From NCBI RefSeq assembly GCF_000143415.4, contig NW_003314409.1:186001-250000 (forward strand): DNA of 64,000 nucleotides, given 5' to 3'. The position numbers were made by a program, and so were the translations under genes. Source of the stretch: Selaginella moellendorffii (lineage: Eukaryota; Streptophyta; Lycopodiopsida; Selaginellales; Selaginellaceae). A model generated the notes under the pieces. It was not told the DNA's origin. It worked only from the letters and a program-made list of their open reading frames with translations, and did not search any database. The first letter of the stretch is position 1. Each line of letters starts with the position of its first letter. Positions 31,194 to 44,928 of this stretch are shown in pieces.

Positions 31194-32984
31194 TGTGAGA
31201 CACAAAATCCCTAGGCCCCAAAGTGGAGCCGGAAGGGCGCCACATGGTAGTGGCCGAAGCGAGAGCCAAACGAGCGTAACACGTTTGGACCAAAAGCTCC
31301 GACTTGAAAAGTCAAGAGCGGGAGTGGAACTCCCAACGAAGTGCTCGAGGAACGAGCACGAAGCGAGCAAAAAGCAAGGCTCCAAAAAGGGACCCAAAAG
31401 GACCAACACATGACACGTGGAAGTGTCCGAGATGGACTCGAGTTGGAGTCCGAAGTGGAGTCCGAGATGGACTCGCGTTGGAGTCCGAAGTGGAGTCCGA
31501 GATGGACTTGAGTTGGAGTCCGAAGTGGAGTCCGAGATGGACCCGAGTTGGAGTCCGAAGTGGAGTCCGAGATGGACCCGAGTTGGAGTCCGAAGTGGAG
31601 TCCGAGATGGACCCGAGTTGGAGTCCGAAGTGGAGTCCGAGATGGACCCGAGTTGGAGTCCGAAGTGGAGTCCGAGCTGGACCCGAGTTGGAGTCCGAAG
31701 TGGAGTCCGAGATGGACCCGAGTTGGAGTCCGAAGTGGAGTCCGAGATGGACCCGAGTTGGAGTCCGAAGTGGAGTCCGAGATGGACCCGAGATGGAGTC
31801 CGAGATGGAGTCCGAGATGGAGTCCGAAGTCGAGACCGAGACCGGGACCGAGACCGAGACCGAGACCGAGATCGAGATCGGGACCGAGAATGAGACCGAG
31901 GCCGAGGCCGAGACCGAGCCCGAGCCCGAGTCCGAGTCCAAGTCCGAGTCCGAGTCCGAGTCCGAGTCCGAGTCCGAGTTCGAGTCTGAGAGGGTGAAAG
32001 CCCAAAGCGTTCGTCTCCCAGACCCTGGGGGGTTTGGTGAGCTCCAAAAGTATAGTAGGGGGAGGACTGCAGTGGAGCCAGTTTGGCCAGGAAAGGCCAG
32101 TTTGGCCCAGGAAGGCCGGACCCAGTGTTGGGTGATGAGCTGCCCACTGGGAAGTCCAAGACTAGAGTGAACACAGACCGACAAGCGGGGTAGCTTGGTG
32201 AAGTGTTCAAGAGCCGGCTCTAGTTCCCCCGGGAGATCGACTGGCCGATGCTCCCAGTCCAAGTGTGGGTGGCACTACCTACTTGGATACCTGGTGTGGC
32301 TCAACGGAACCCGCTCTAAGCCCATGGCTAGAGCACCCAAGGGCAGAAGGCGAGGAGAGTACCCAGGTGGCTCGCGTAAGGCCACGGTGTTCCGAAATGT
32401 TGTCCCAAAGGCCCAGACTGTGGAAAGGAAGAGGAGCAGTCCTCTGGGGTAGTGACCAAGGACACAGTCGTGTGGTGAGGAAGTCCCAGAGGACCGTGGG
32501 ACTTAGTGGTCGGGCCTGTGGGTCTCGATCCAGTGGCAGTGTTGGCAAACACGGCCAGGGGCAGAAAGGGACTTAGTGGGGACTGACAGAGGGATATTGG
32601 GGAAGGCTATTCCCCTTGTCGGTGGGCATCCTAAGGATGCTAAGGAGTGGATCTGAGATGACCATTCACGGATGGTTTTCCTAGTCTTGGAGAGCCAAGA
32701 CGGTGATGCAAGTGGTATTGGACTACCAGTGTGGCAAAGGTGATTGGGCATGGCCTTAGCGTAACGGGCTGCTATGTCGGTGGTACCTTTGAGTGTCGGT
32801 CATGGGATCGGACACGTGGAGCACTTGGACCAAGTGCAAATGTTGAGTGGCATGGATGCCATTCTCGGGGCTAGCAAGTCCCAAGTCCTGGATTGGACTT
32901 ATGGAGGTTGTGAATGAGACTCCTCCAAGTGGTCAGAGGTGTGGTTAAGTGACTAAAGTAGAATGGAAAATTTAGTCGCTTACA
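31194..32984 (+). repeat. Left LTR of element B
   Basis: 1791 bp. Contains a 35-bp minisatellite (about 31427-31795) and a hexamer-rich tract (to about 31995), then about 1 kb of unique LTR sequence. Nearly identical to 37045-38842. Confidence 0.93.
31427..31995 (+). repeat. 35-bp minisatellite plus hexamer tract in left LTR B
   Basis: About 10-11 copies of a 35-bp unit (GAGATGGACCCGAGTTGGAG and onward) at exact 35-bp spacing (31501, 31536, 31571, 31606 and so on), then 12-bp GATGGAGTCCGA units and hexamers of the CCGAGA/CCGAGT kind. The unit contains no stop in any frame on either strand over long stretches, which explains the long overlapping open frames of 150-350 codons here. I do not call them genes. 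Confidence 0.93.
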
Positions 32985-35900
32985 ATTTGGTATCGGAGCC
33001 GTTCCTTAGTCCGACTTTTATTGGTGCTCAAGTATATCACCACTGGTGTTAGCAAGGAAGGTCCGAGAAGAGGGCCTATCCTTGAGGAGTAGCAGGTCGG
33101 GAAGATATGGCTCTCCATTACAGTTCATGTGTGAACTTGTAGACAAGGTGGTGGATAGAAAAGGGCCAATAATGGAACGACTTTGGGATCTTGGGGACAG
33201 TATATGGTTTTCCTCAAAGAGTTGAGGATGTGATCCAGATGAGCGTTTGACTTAGCAAACAGGCTAATGTAGTTGTGGTAAACAACTACAGTTGGGATCA
33301 CGGGAAAGATAGAGACTCCAAAAACAATAAAGGAGTCACAAGTTTATCCTCACCTGGTTGAGGCTGGTGCTCATGAAGGTGAGACCGGAATGGATGACCG
33401 TGAGAGGTCAAATACGGAAGAGGACTCAAGTCCTTGAAAAGGTAGCCGGGGCTACCTCTAATAAATGCTGGAACAACCCAAGGAGTTGGGGGTGTATTAA
33501 GTGGATGAGTTGGTGTTCTCATCACATGGACAAGTAGTCCTAAGGGGCAAAGGTTGCCCCCAGAGAACAAAATCAAGTGTCAGAGTAACACTTGTGAAAA
33601 TAGTCCTTTTGAGTAGGACAGGAATGCAAGAAGTGTATTCCAGTGAGCTAGTGCCTCACAAGTAGGACCTTACGGGTCTGTGGATTAACCAAGTCCAAAA
33701 CTGCTGGATGACTCAAGTAGAGTCAACGAATGGTCCTAAAAGGACTGATGGAAGCATTTGGACTGAGGTGTGTTGTACCCCACAAAGGATGGGGGGGGGG
33801 GGGATCATAGGATCCAAGGATGAGAACAGAGGGTATCTCATCGATGGCAAAATGTGCCATGCTAAAGTTATGGGAAAGGTGTTCCCAGAAGAAAACAACT
33901 TTGACATAAAGTTGTGTGTGACTTCTATGGTGCAGTGCTAACGGATGGTTGGCATGAGAAAGAGTGGTGTTGGTCTTGGCAAAGACATAAACACGAAGGG
34001 GAAATGTCATAGAGGTAGGCTCGTGGAGCCGATGGTGTGGAGACACCAAATGTGCCAAGGTGTGATACCTTAAGGCTATGTTGGTGGGTTCATGAGAACC
34101 CCTTGCAAAAGGAATCCCAATGGAAATGGGAATGGCATAGCCTAAGCTGCAGAGCATGCAGTTGGAGTGTGGTGACCTAGATAATGATGGAGGTGTGAAA
34201 GCACCAAACAATGAGTTGTAGGACTTGACAATTATGAGGCAACTAAGCAAGAGGTGCAAAATAACTGGTTGAACGGGTAGAAGGTAGCTACCCAAGACTT
34301 CTTAATAGCATAGGGAAGTCGAATACACCCTTACGGGGGATAAGTTGCTTGTGTTGCGATATAGTAAGTCAATGTCATAAAAGGAAATACTCATTGTCAA
34401 GAAAGCCATCATTGGGACACCCGAACACTCTAGAACACCAGAAGGTGGTGTTTGATGTCGCGAGGGCAATGGATAAGGCCCAAGGGACTAAGTCCCTAGC
34501 GAATGATGGATAGAAGGTGCTATCCAAATGTCCAAGGTTGCGGAGACAGGAGAAGACTATCTGCCCGAGTTGGACAAAGCCAAAAATAGAACTTTGGCAA
34601 GGCTAGTGATGGGCATGTAAAGGCCCATAAGCAACAATGTAATCCCAGTGTGTGGGGTTACAAGGTGAGCATACCCGGATTGAGGAACCACTCCCTGGGC
34701 TATTGGGTTGGTTCGTCCTTAGGAATCCTTGCTAAGGCATGATAGAAAGTGCAAAGCTATCCTCCTGGTCTGGAGGAGAATGACCAAAGGAAAGGTGTGA
34801 AGCCAAAAAGCAAGAAGTAAGGGGATAGAACCGAACCGTAGGAATCAAAGGGCATAACCAAGGTTGGTTATGCCAGCTGGGAGTGGAGAATCAAGTGGGG
34901 GCTCGAGGGTGTTGCTGCTAGCAACCGTGATGCCATGGAGAGTCTAAAATATGGAATTGTCCATGTTAGACTATGTGGCATTTGGAAGGCTTGCAAAAAG
35001 GGAGGCCTTAGCAAGCTGAGGGACAGAGTTCCTTCAAGGTTCCCAAAGATGATTCTAGGTAGTTTAGTACCTAGAAAGGCCAAGTGTAAATGGTTCATGG
35101 AACGCGTGAAATCGGAGTGGCGCAGCAGAAGCGTGGTCTTGAAGCTTGCCATGAGGCAAGGCTATCAAGGTTAGGGAAGTAGTTCCCGAGTGTTCAAAGA
35201 GAGGGCTTTGAACGAAAGTCGATGATCAAGGACTTTCACGCTTATGCAGGAACCATGTTACAATGGTCGAAGGACTTGCCAAGCGAGATTGGCACGTCGG
35301 GGGAACAAATACCCTAGTTGAAGGTGATAACTTCAAAAAGGGTGGGCCATGGGGCCGAGCATGGAGGAGTCCATGCATGATCACAGACATGTCAAGTGAG
35401 AGGACTTGGCAGTGTGGAGGAACTAGGTTCTTAAACTGTGATCTGTAGCGCGCTTTAAAAATAAGTTGGTGCACCGGCGTGGGGAGTCACGCCAGGCATC
35501 TTGTGTGATGCCGTCCGTAGATGCATATACGGAGGTTGGGTTCGAGTCCCGACCCTCTAGTGCTTGGGTTCGAGTCCCAAATCACTAGGGCGTGGTGATG
35601 GTTTGGAATATGAGGACACTCATATTTCGGTGGTCATGGACTCTCAGTGTGGAGACTGGTTTGGGCACACCGCCAAGCGAGGGATGCCTCGGAGTCGTGA
35701 TGCACGGTTAGATTGCTTAGTGTGAAAGCTTAGCATATCTAACTTGAACGCTTTGGTGCAAGTGGCACCAAGGTCGTGGTGAGTGAGATGGGGACACCTA
35801 ATCTCAGTTGCTATGAACCCTTGGCCGTAAGGGCTGGCTTGGGTGCACCGCCAAGTGTGGGGGATGCCCCCGGGGTTATAGTCAACAACTTGGAGGTCTA

Positions 35901-37044
35901 GAAGACCAAGTACCTCTTGGCAACTCTGTTAAGGTGCCAAGGTGAGATCACTAGGTGATCTTATGGCCAGATAAGGACAAGGTCCTTGGTTGGCTAAGGA
36001 ATGAAGTTCCTGGTTCAAAATGTTGAAATTGAACTGTTTAAGGTGGTGTGGCTTGGTCGTGATGACCAAGTGGGAAGAGCACCTAAGGGAAATAAACTAT
36101 GTCCGTGCGATGGCATAGTGAGTCCGAGGAAAGTAGTCTCTATAAAAGACCCATGGGAGGGTCACGAAGTTGGGCCGTGGATAGAGCCCATAGCAGAAGA
36201 TGCTAAAGAGACGTACTAGGGGTGAACATCCTCCGGACTTGGCAAAGAAGAGTCTTTGCTATGGAACCGAAATAATACCTCAAGAAGGGAGGTAGAGATT
36301 CGATGTTGCTTGGTGCAACAATCAACGGATAGGAACAAAAGATGAGTGGCCAAGATAGGGCCGTGGAATCCCTTGGAAGGAATCCAAGTGACAAAGTTAG
36401 GTGAGGAACACTAATGTGTTGGACGCTAACAAGTTGCGGGAAAGGAAGTGTGTTTCCAAGGAAGGATTCCGAAATGTTCCGATTTGGCGAAAGTGGAAGC
36501 TCCAAGGGAGGGAGCGGTAAGGTAGCCAAATGATAGGGCCATGAACAGCCCTAGCACAAAGTATGATAACCGGAACTTCAGCACGAAATAGAAGAGAGGA
36601 TGATGGTGCCCTCGAGTAGAGAACTTCCTAGGATGGGAAGTGGAGTTGCACAAAAGGTGCAAGGCAAGGTGTCGAAGACACCTAGGAAATTGACTCCAAG
36701 AAGTCAAAATTCAAAGTTCCAAAGTGCAAAGGTTATATCGATGGAAAGTGAGACTACTCGAGAAGGAGTAGTGGGATTGACTTAGAGAAGGGTCTCTAAG
36801 AGGTTTAGCGAGAACTAAACCAATAAAAGGAGAGAACCACTATATGTGGTCCAATCAGTCTTTAAGTTGGAGAGACTACCCTCCTTAGAGGATATGCAAA
36901 ATGCATGGTGAGCCTTCAATGTCACACCATTGACAAATATTGGCTACGCGCCAAGGATGGAAATGGTAACACATGCGGGTGTTACTTTATAAAATGGTTC
37001 ACCGTTCGATGAGGACATCGAACTTCGTCTATGGGTGGTGGAGT
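32985..37044 (+). other. Interior of element B, no coding domains
   Basis: About 4.06 kb of non-repetitive sequence. The longest frame (33723-34295, minus) is 190 codons with no recognisable domain. At 35530-35585 the sequence GGGTTCGAGTCCC occurs twice, resembling a tRNA T-arm, without a complete tRNA. A purine-rich stretch (ATGGGTGGTGGAG, ending near 37043) just before the right LTR is a weak polypurine tract. This is what a LARD looks like: LTRs, primer site and conserved non-coding interior. Confidence 0.7.
32988..33000 (+). other. Primer-binding site of element B
   Basis: TGGTATCGGAGCC starts 3 bp after the LTR; one base differs from the perfect complement of initiator tRNA-Met. Confidence 0.8.
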
Positions 37045-38842
37045 TGTGAGACACAAAATCCCTAGGCCCCAAAGTGGAGCCGGAAGGGCGCCACATGGTA
37101 GTGGCCGAAGCGAGAGCCAAACGAGCGTAACACGTTTGGACCAAAAGCTCCGACTTGAAAAGTCAAGAGCGGGAGTGGAACTCCCAACGAAGTGCTCGAG
37201 GAACGAGCACGAAGCGAGCAAAAAGCAAGGCTCCAAAAAGGGACCCAAAAGGACCAACACATGACACGTGGAAGTGTCCGAGATGGACTCGAGTTGGAGT
37301 CCGAAGTGGAGTCCGAGATGGACTCGCGTTGGAGTCCGAAGTGGAGTCCGAGATGGACTTGAGTTGGAGTCCGAAGTGGAGTCCGAGATGGACCCGAGTT
37401 GGAGTCCGAAGTGGAGTCCGAGATGGACCCGAGTTGGAGTCCGAAGTGGAGTCCGAGATGGACCCGAGTTGGAGTCCGAAGTGGAGTCCGAGATGGACCC
37501 GAGTTGGAGTCCGAAGTGGAGTCCGAGCTGGACCCGAGTTGGAGTCCGAAGTGGAGTCCGAGATGGACCCGAGTTGGAGTCCGAAGTGGAGTCCGAGATG
37601 GACCCGAGTTGGAGTCCGAAGTGGAGTCTGAGATGGACCCGAGATGGAGTCCGAGATGGAGTCCGAGATGGAGTCCGAAGTCGAGACCGAGACCGGGACC
37701 GAGACCGAGACCGAGACCGAGATCGAGATCGGGACCGAGAATGAGACCGAGGCCGAGGCCGAGACCGAGGCCGAGGCCGAGACCGAGCCCGAGCCCGAGT
37801 CCGAGTCCGAGTCCGAGTCCGAGTCCGAGTCCGAGTTCGAGTCTGAGAGGGTGAAAGCCCAAAGCGTTCGTCTCCCAGACCCTGGGGGGTTTGGTGAGCT
37901 CCAAAAGTATAGTAGGGGGAGGACTGCAGTGGAGCCAGTTTGGCCAGGAAAGGCCAGTTTGGCCCAGGAAGGCCGGACCCAGTGTTGGGTGATGAGCTGC
38001 CCACTGGGAAGTCCAAGACTAGAGTGAACACAGACCGACAAGCGGGGTAGCTTGGTGAAGTGTTCAAGAGCCGGCTCTAGTTCCCCCGGGAGATCGATTG
38101 GCCGATGCTCCCAGTCCAAGTGTGGGTGGCACTACCTACTTGGATACCTGGTGTGGCTCAACGGAACCCGCTCTAAGCCCATGGCTAGAGCACCCAAGGG
38201 CAGAAGGCGAGGAGAGTACCCAGGTGGCTCGCGTAAGGCCACGGTGTTCCGAAATGTTGTCCCAAAGGCCCAGACTGTGGAAAGGAAGAGGAGCAGTCCT
38301 CTGGGGTAGTGACCAAGGACACAGTCGTGTGGTGAGGAAGTCCCAGAGGACCGTGGGACTTAGTGGTCGGGCCTGTGGGTCTCGATCCAGTGGCAGTGTT
38401 GGCAAACACCGCCAGGGGCAGAAAGGGACTTAGTGGGGACTGACAGAGGGATATTGGGGAAGGCTATTCCCCTTGTCGGTGGGCATCCTAAGGATGCTAA
38501 GGAGTGGATCTGAGATGACCACTCACGGATGGTTTGCCTAAGTCTTGGAGAGCCAAGACGGTGATGCAAGTGGTATTGGACTACCAGTGTGGCAAAGGTG
38601 ATTGGGCATGGCCTTAGCGTAACGGGCTGCTATGTCGGTGGTACCTTTGAGTGTCGGTCATGGGATCGGACACGTGGAGCACTTGGACCAAGTGCAAATG
38701 TTGAGTGGCATGGATGCCATTCTCGGGGCTAGCAAGTCCCAAGTCCTGGATTGGACTTATGGAGGTTGTGAATGAGACTCCTTCAAGTGGTCAGAGGTGT
38801 GGTTAAGTGACTAAAGTAGAATGGAAAATTTAGTCGCTTACA
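37045..38842 (+). repeat. Right LTR of element B
   Basis: 1798 bp, same start and end as the left LTR, followed by the CTTGC target duplication. The hexamer tract differs by a few units from the left LTR; otherwise scattered single-base differences only. Confidence 0.93.
37278..37845 (+). repeat. 35-bp minisatellite plus hexamer tract in right LTR B
   Basis: Same array as at 31427-31995, with the same order of variant units (for example the single GAGCTGG unit), so both LTRs were copied from one template. One extra GCCGAGGCCGAGACCGAG block is present and two CCGAGT units fewer. Confidence 0.92.
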
Positions 38843-38847
38843 CTTGC

Positions 38848-39212
38848 GTTAGGGTATGCCGAAATAGCACTAGACTCCGTTTGGCTTCGTTTTGCGTGCT
38901 GGTCCTAGCATTGGGATGCTGATTGCTTTAGGATTGTTCCAAGTCGCTCCGGGCTCCTATCCCTTCGCTCCTTGGGCTGTATGCTCGGGAGTTGCTCCGT
39001 GGTCTGGTTCCGTCACTCCTTGGCTCCATGCTTGGGAGTTTGGCACCGTTCCTTTGTTCAGTGGCCCAAGGCCTTGAACCTCGGGTCCACACCACATTCC
39101 TTTGGACACGTGGCATCTGTCATGTGGCATAAAGAGGGTTTAGGTTCTGCTTCGTGGTGTTATCCTATGGTAAATCACCATAGGATAAAGGGTCAAAACC
39201 ATGTGCGCTACA
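38848..39212 (+). repeat. Last part of the right LTR of element A
   Basis: Matches 26697-27065 almost throughout, ending ACCATGTGCGCTACA. It is separated from its upstream part (ending 31193) by element B. Confidence 0.85.
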
Positions 39213-39312
39213 ATTTTCAAATCTTGACAAATTCTAGATGCTTATGCTACCAATTAAGGAAAATAAATAACCCCAACATTAAGTGTGAATAGAATGTAAA
39301 TTCTTTTTTGGA

Positions 39313-40812
39313 TGTAAAACACAAATCCCTAAACCCTAAAGTGGAGCTGAAATTGGGCCAAATGATAGTGGCTAAAATAAAAGTTCAATGAGCATGATAT
39401 GTTTAAATCAAAAACTCTAATTGGGAAAGTTGAAAGTGGGAGTGGAACTCCCAAAGAAGTGCTTTAGGAACAAGTATGAAATTTCATATGATTTGATCCA
39501 TCAATGTAATTAAGAATGCAACCAACCCACCATGTGGGTGTAGCCTTCTTAAATCATACTAACCTTTTTTGGCCAAACTAATTCCACTGAAGTCCTCCTC
39601 TTATTATGGACTTACCAAACCCTTTATAGTCTAGGAGACAATTGCTTTGGGGTTTCACCTTTGGACTTGAACTCAGACTCAGACATGGACTTAGTCTCAG
39701 TCTCGAACTCGAACTTAATCTTAGTCTTGGACTTGAACTCAGTCTTAATCTTGGACTTGGACTCGGGCTTGGACTTGGTCTTGCTCTCAGCCTTGGTCTT
39801 GATCTTGGCCTTAGTCTCGGTTTCAGTCTTGGTCTCAGGCTCGAATTCCATTTCAAACCAAATCTTGAACTCCATCTCAAACTCAGCTTCTGCCTCCATC
39901 TCAGATCCGATCTCGGACTTAGTCTCAGAATTGGTCTTGAACTAGGTCTCGGACTCAATCTCGGATTCAATCTTAAACTCGGTCCTAACACTTTTATATA
40001 TCATAACACTTGCTATGTGTTGGTCCTTCTTATATCCCTCTTTAAAGTTACTTATCAATCCAAACTTAGTAAAGTGAAACATTTAACCACTAAAGAGTCC
40101 AAGGCTAAAATGAATATAGATGGATAAGTGGGGTGACTTGATGACCTTGTATGGCTTATTAGAATCTCATTCTAGCCACATGGTTGGGGCACTCTAATGG
40201 CAAAAGGTGGGAGGAGTATCTATGAGGCTTGTATTAGGCTTCAATATTTCAAAATATCATTCTAAAGTACTAGATTATAGAAGAATTATCCTTTTACTTA
40301 GTGACCAAAAGTATAGTTATGTTAAGGAAGTCCCAAAAGTTAATAAAACTTAGTGGTTAGTGTTTAGGCCTTTGGGCCTAACCCAATGGTGGTGTTAACA
40401 AGCACTGTCGTGGATGAAGAGAGACTTGGTGGGACTGAAGAAAAGACTAAAGGAGAGATATTAGATGGTGTTTTAGGGATGCTAAGTTGTGGTCATGGGA
40501 TGACTATACATGGACAGATGGCCCAATCTTGGGAAGGCAGGACTGTGGTACAAGTGGTCTTAGATTACTAATCAGATAATATGAATGGACATAGGTTTAT
40601 TGTCAATGGCACCTTTGTATGTCTGAAGTGGGATTAGACATGTAAAGCACTTGGATTATGTGCAAAATTGGTATGGTTTAGAAATCACATCTGAGGGATA
40701 ACAAATACCCCATGATAGATGAGGACCTATGAAGGTTGTAAGTGAAACTCCTCAAAGGAGTCAAGGGTTTGATTAAGTGACTAAAGTAGAATGACAAATT
40801 TAATCATTTACA
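39313..40812 (+). repeat. Old solo LTR of the B family, with internal inversion
   Basis: Starts TGTAAAACACAAATCCC and ends AATCATTTACA, matching LTR B end to end over about 1.5 kb but with many C-to-T and G-to-A changes, as expected from deamination of methylated cytosines. There is no interior or partner LTR next to it. The minisatellite part (about 39565-40050) is in reverse orientation relative to the rest: TTTGGCCAAACT comes first and GTGTTGGTCCTTC last. Confidence 0.8.
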
Positions 40813-42960
<2,148 letters not shown>

Positions 42961-43004
42961 CACACCTCTATATATTTATATATATATAGAGATTCCTAAT
43001 CATA

Positions 43005-43250
43005 CATACACACACTCACTCACTCACGTACTCTCTATCTCTATCTTAATGTACTTACTGCTTGTTTTATCCATCTCCACAGACAATCACTTTGTGTTTT
43101 TCCCCCTCTATCTATATATATATATGGATTTGTACATATATATACACACACACTCACACTCACACACACAGATACTCTCGCACTCACACACACACTCACA
43201 CACACTCAATCACTCTTTTATTCACTCACGCGCGCACTCACACATTCGTG
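43005..43250 (+). repeat. CA/CACT-rich simple sequence
   Basis: Interrupted CACACACTCACT-type and TATA-type tracts (43005-43030 and 43140-43250) beside the TA microsatellite. Confidence 0.85.
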
Positions 43251-43260
43251 AACAAATGAG

Positions 43261-43654
43261 AGAGAGAGTTCGTTCTTTCACACAGGGGCGCGCCCACAGA
43301 GTAGTGCGGTATACATACACACTCCCTCTAATAATAAGAGAAACAAAAATAGAGGTAGCAAGCTATTTATCTTTAATAGAAAGAACCGAACAGCTTGCCA
43401 AAACTGAAGATTCCATCCTAATGTTGGTATTTTTTTAAAAAAATTTTGCCAAGGGTTTAGGCCAAAGGGTTCCCCATTAAACTTTCCTACCCTTAAAGAC
43501 CAGCCCGGATGTCAATCACCATGTGGTTGGATTCCTTAAGCCAACCAACAGAGTCAGACCCAAGAAGGTAATACCATCTAAACCCATTTGAATTAAGAGT
43601 ATCATCCATTTGATCTCCCAGAAGGGCTAAAGCTAGCTCTTGAATACTTATGTT
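43261..43654. other. No gene seen
   Basis: Flank between the microsatellites and the PPR pseudogene pair; no recognisable feature. Confidence 0.4.
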
Positions 43655-44928
43655 TCTACCTTTGCCACGTTAATCCGGCAGTGTGCAGCAATTGGGAGCC
43701 TGGTGCGAGCGCGGGATTGCCACTCACGGATCCTCCACAGCCAGCACAGCGGCAACACATTCCTAGGCAATCTCCTCATCACAATGTATGCCTGTTGTGG
43801 GAGGTTGGAGGAGGCAAGGGCAGTGTTTGATGGCCTCGACTTCCCCAATACCTTCTCCTGGAACGCAGTTGTGTCAGCATACACGCAGGAGCGGCAGCTG
43901 AATCGGGAGCTCTTTGATGGGATGCTGGATCACGATGCCGTTTCCTGTAATCTCATAGCCAAGGCGCATGCCCAGTCTGGGGATCTGGAATCGGCCAAGC
44001 TCTTGTTCGATCACCAAGGAACGTCATCTCTTGGACTGCGATCGTCGCGGACTACTCCCACTCCGGGCACATCGCTGAGGCAGAGGCGATCTTCCAGAGA
44101 ATGCTCCACGACACAATCGCCGGGAACGCCATGGTCACAGCACATGCCCATCACTGGCATTTGCGCGAAGCGTTCACTATCTTCGACACCATGCCGGTCA
44201 AGAACGATCTCTCATGGAATTTGATGCTCCAGGCATTCACTGTGAACTCCAGCCCAGAGGACGCGCCACATTTCTTCGAATCTGTGCCTTGCCGGAACGT
44301 TGTGTCGTGGAACGCTTTACTCGCAGCAGTTGCCCAAAGAAGGCGCTTCGCGGAGGCCAGCAGGACTTTCGAGATGATGCCACAGCTGGAGCTCGCGTCG
44401 TGGAACACCATTATCACCTCCTGGAACACGCTCATCGCTGGCTATGCCGAGAATGGCTCGTACAAAACCGCCGTGGAGCTCTTCCGGGAGCTCAACCTCG
44501 AGGGACTCAAGCCTACGGAGAGCACTTTCGTGGCTCTACTGTGCAACTGCGGAGAGCTCACGAGCACTTCGTGTTGATGATCACCCAGTATGGACTGCGG
44601 CCAGAGCTCGATCACTACGGCTGCATGGTGGAGGTCCTGGGCCGAGCAAAGCAGCTGGATCATGCCGACGAAATGCCATTCTTCCCAGGACCTGTTGCTT
44701 GGACGAGCTACTTGAGCTGCGCAGCATCTCATGGAGCTGGACCCCGAGAACAAGTCGATGTATCAGCTTCTCTCCAGCACGTACACCGAGAAAGCAGCAG
44801 CGCAGCAGCAGCAGCAACAGTGCTCGATGATCGATGGAGAGGTTGTCCCGGAAAGTTTTGAGCAGAAAAACTTGTTGCAAAGTCACGACGAGGCTGTTGA
44901 TCCCGCAGTCGAGCCTTTACGCTGGTAA
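43655..44928 (+). pseudogene. Broken copy of the PPR gene at 1404-2906
   Basis: Plus-strand homology runs from IRQCAAIGSL to the C-terminal VEP-RW stop of the 500-aa PPR, but the first 20-odd codons are missing and there are several lesions: loss of codons at QLDSARELF, a frameshift at the FDRMWPRN segment (near 44010), an in-frame deletion of one repeat between two SWNT motifs (near 44415), and losses around LLIGCNRGG, AEELLHEMP and SSCRMHGDF that leave stops (for example 44575-44577). The CAG-rich tail is shorter. Together with the next entry it forms an inverted duplicate of the PPR pair at the left edge. Confidence 0.9.

Larger units (their letters stand above)
31194..38842 (+). mobile_element. 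LTR retrotransposon B (young, LARD-like)
   Basis: Complete element of 7649 bp: left LTR 31194-32984, primer site 32988-33000, interior to 37044, right LTR 37045-38842. It is flanked on both sides by the same 5 bases, CTTGC (31189-31193 and 38843-38847), a perfect target-site duplication. The site is inside the right LTR of element A. LTRs start TGTGAGACAC and end TCGCTTACA and are nearly identical; I see only a handful of substitutions plus small repeat-number changes, so insertion is recent. No gag or pol domain exists in the 4-kb interior, so it must have been mobilised by another element's proteins. Confidence 0.92.
26077..39212 (+). mobile_element. LTR retrotransposon A, interrupted by element B
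   Basis: Left LTR 26077-27065, primer site 27068-27078, non-coding interior, then a right LTR in pieces: its first part is inverted at about 30046-30586, its middle is at about 30954-31193, and its last part is at 38848-39212 after element B. The ends are TG and CA. The flanks are CATTT (left) and ATTTT (right), a target duplication only if one T was lost. The interior left after removing B is about 3.5 kb with no gag or pol frames, so the element is non-autonomous or fully decayed. The family is the same as the LTR at 54573-55483. Confidence 0.75.

Noticed and set aside
31143-32262. Open frames of 278-355 codons on both strands of LTR B
   Set aside because: They exist because the 35-bp and hexamer repeats contain no stop codons; frames overlap on all strands, match no family and recur identically in the other LTR.
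35525-35590. Possible tRNA gene (two GGGTTCGAGTCCC motifs)
   Set aside because: Only T-arm-like sequence is present; no acceptor stem, D-arm or anticodon arm could be folded around it.
36982-38119. Open frames of up to 361 codons in the right LTR B
   Set aside because: Same repeat artefact as in the left LTR.
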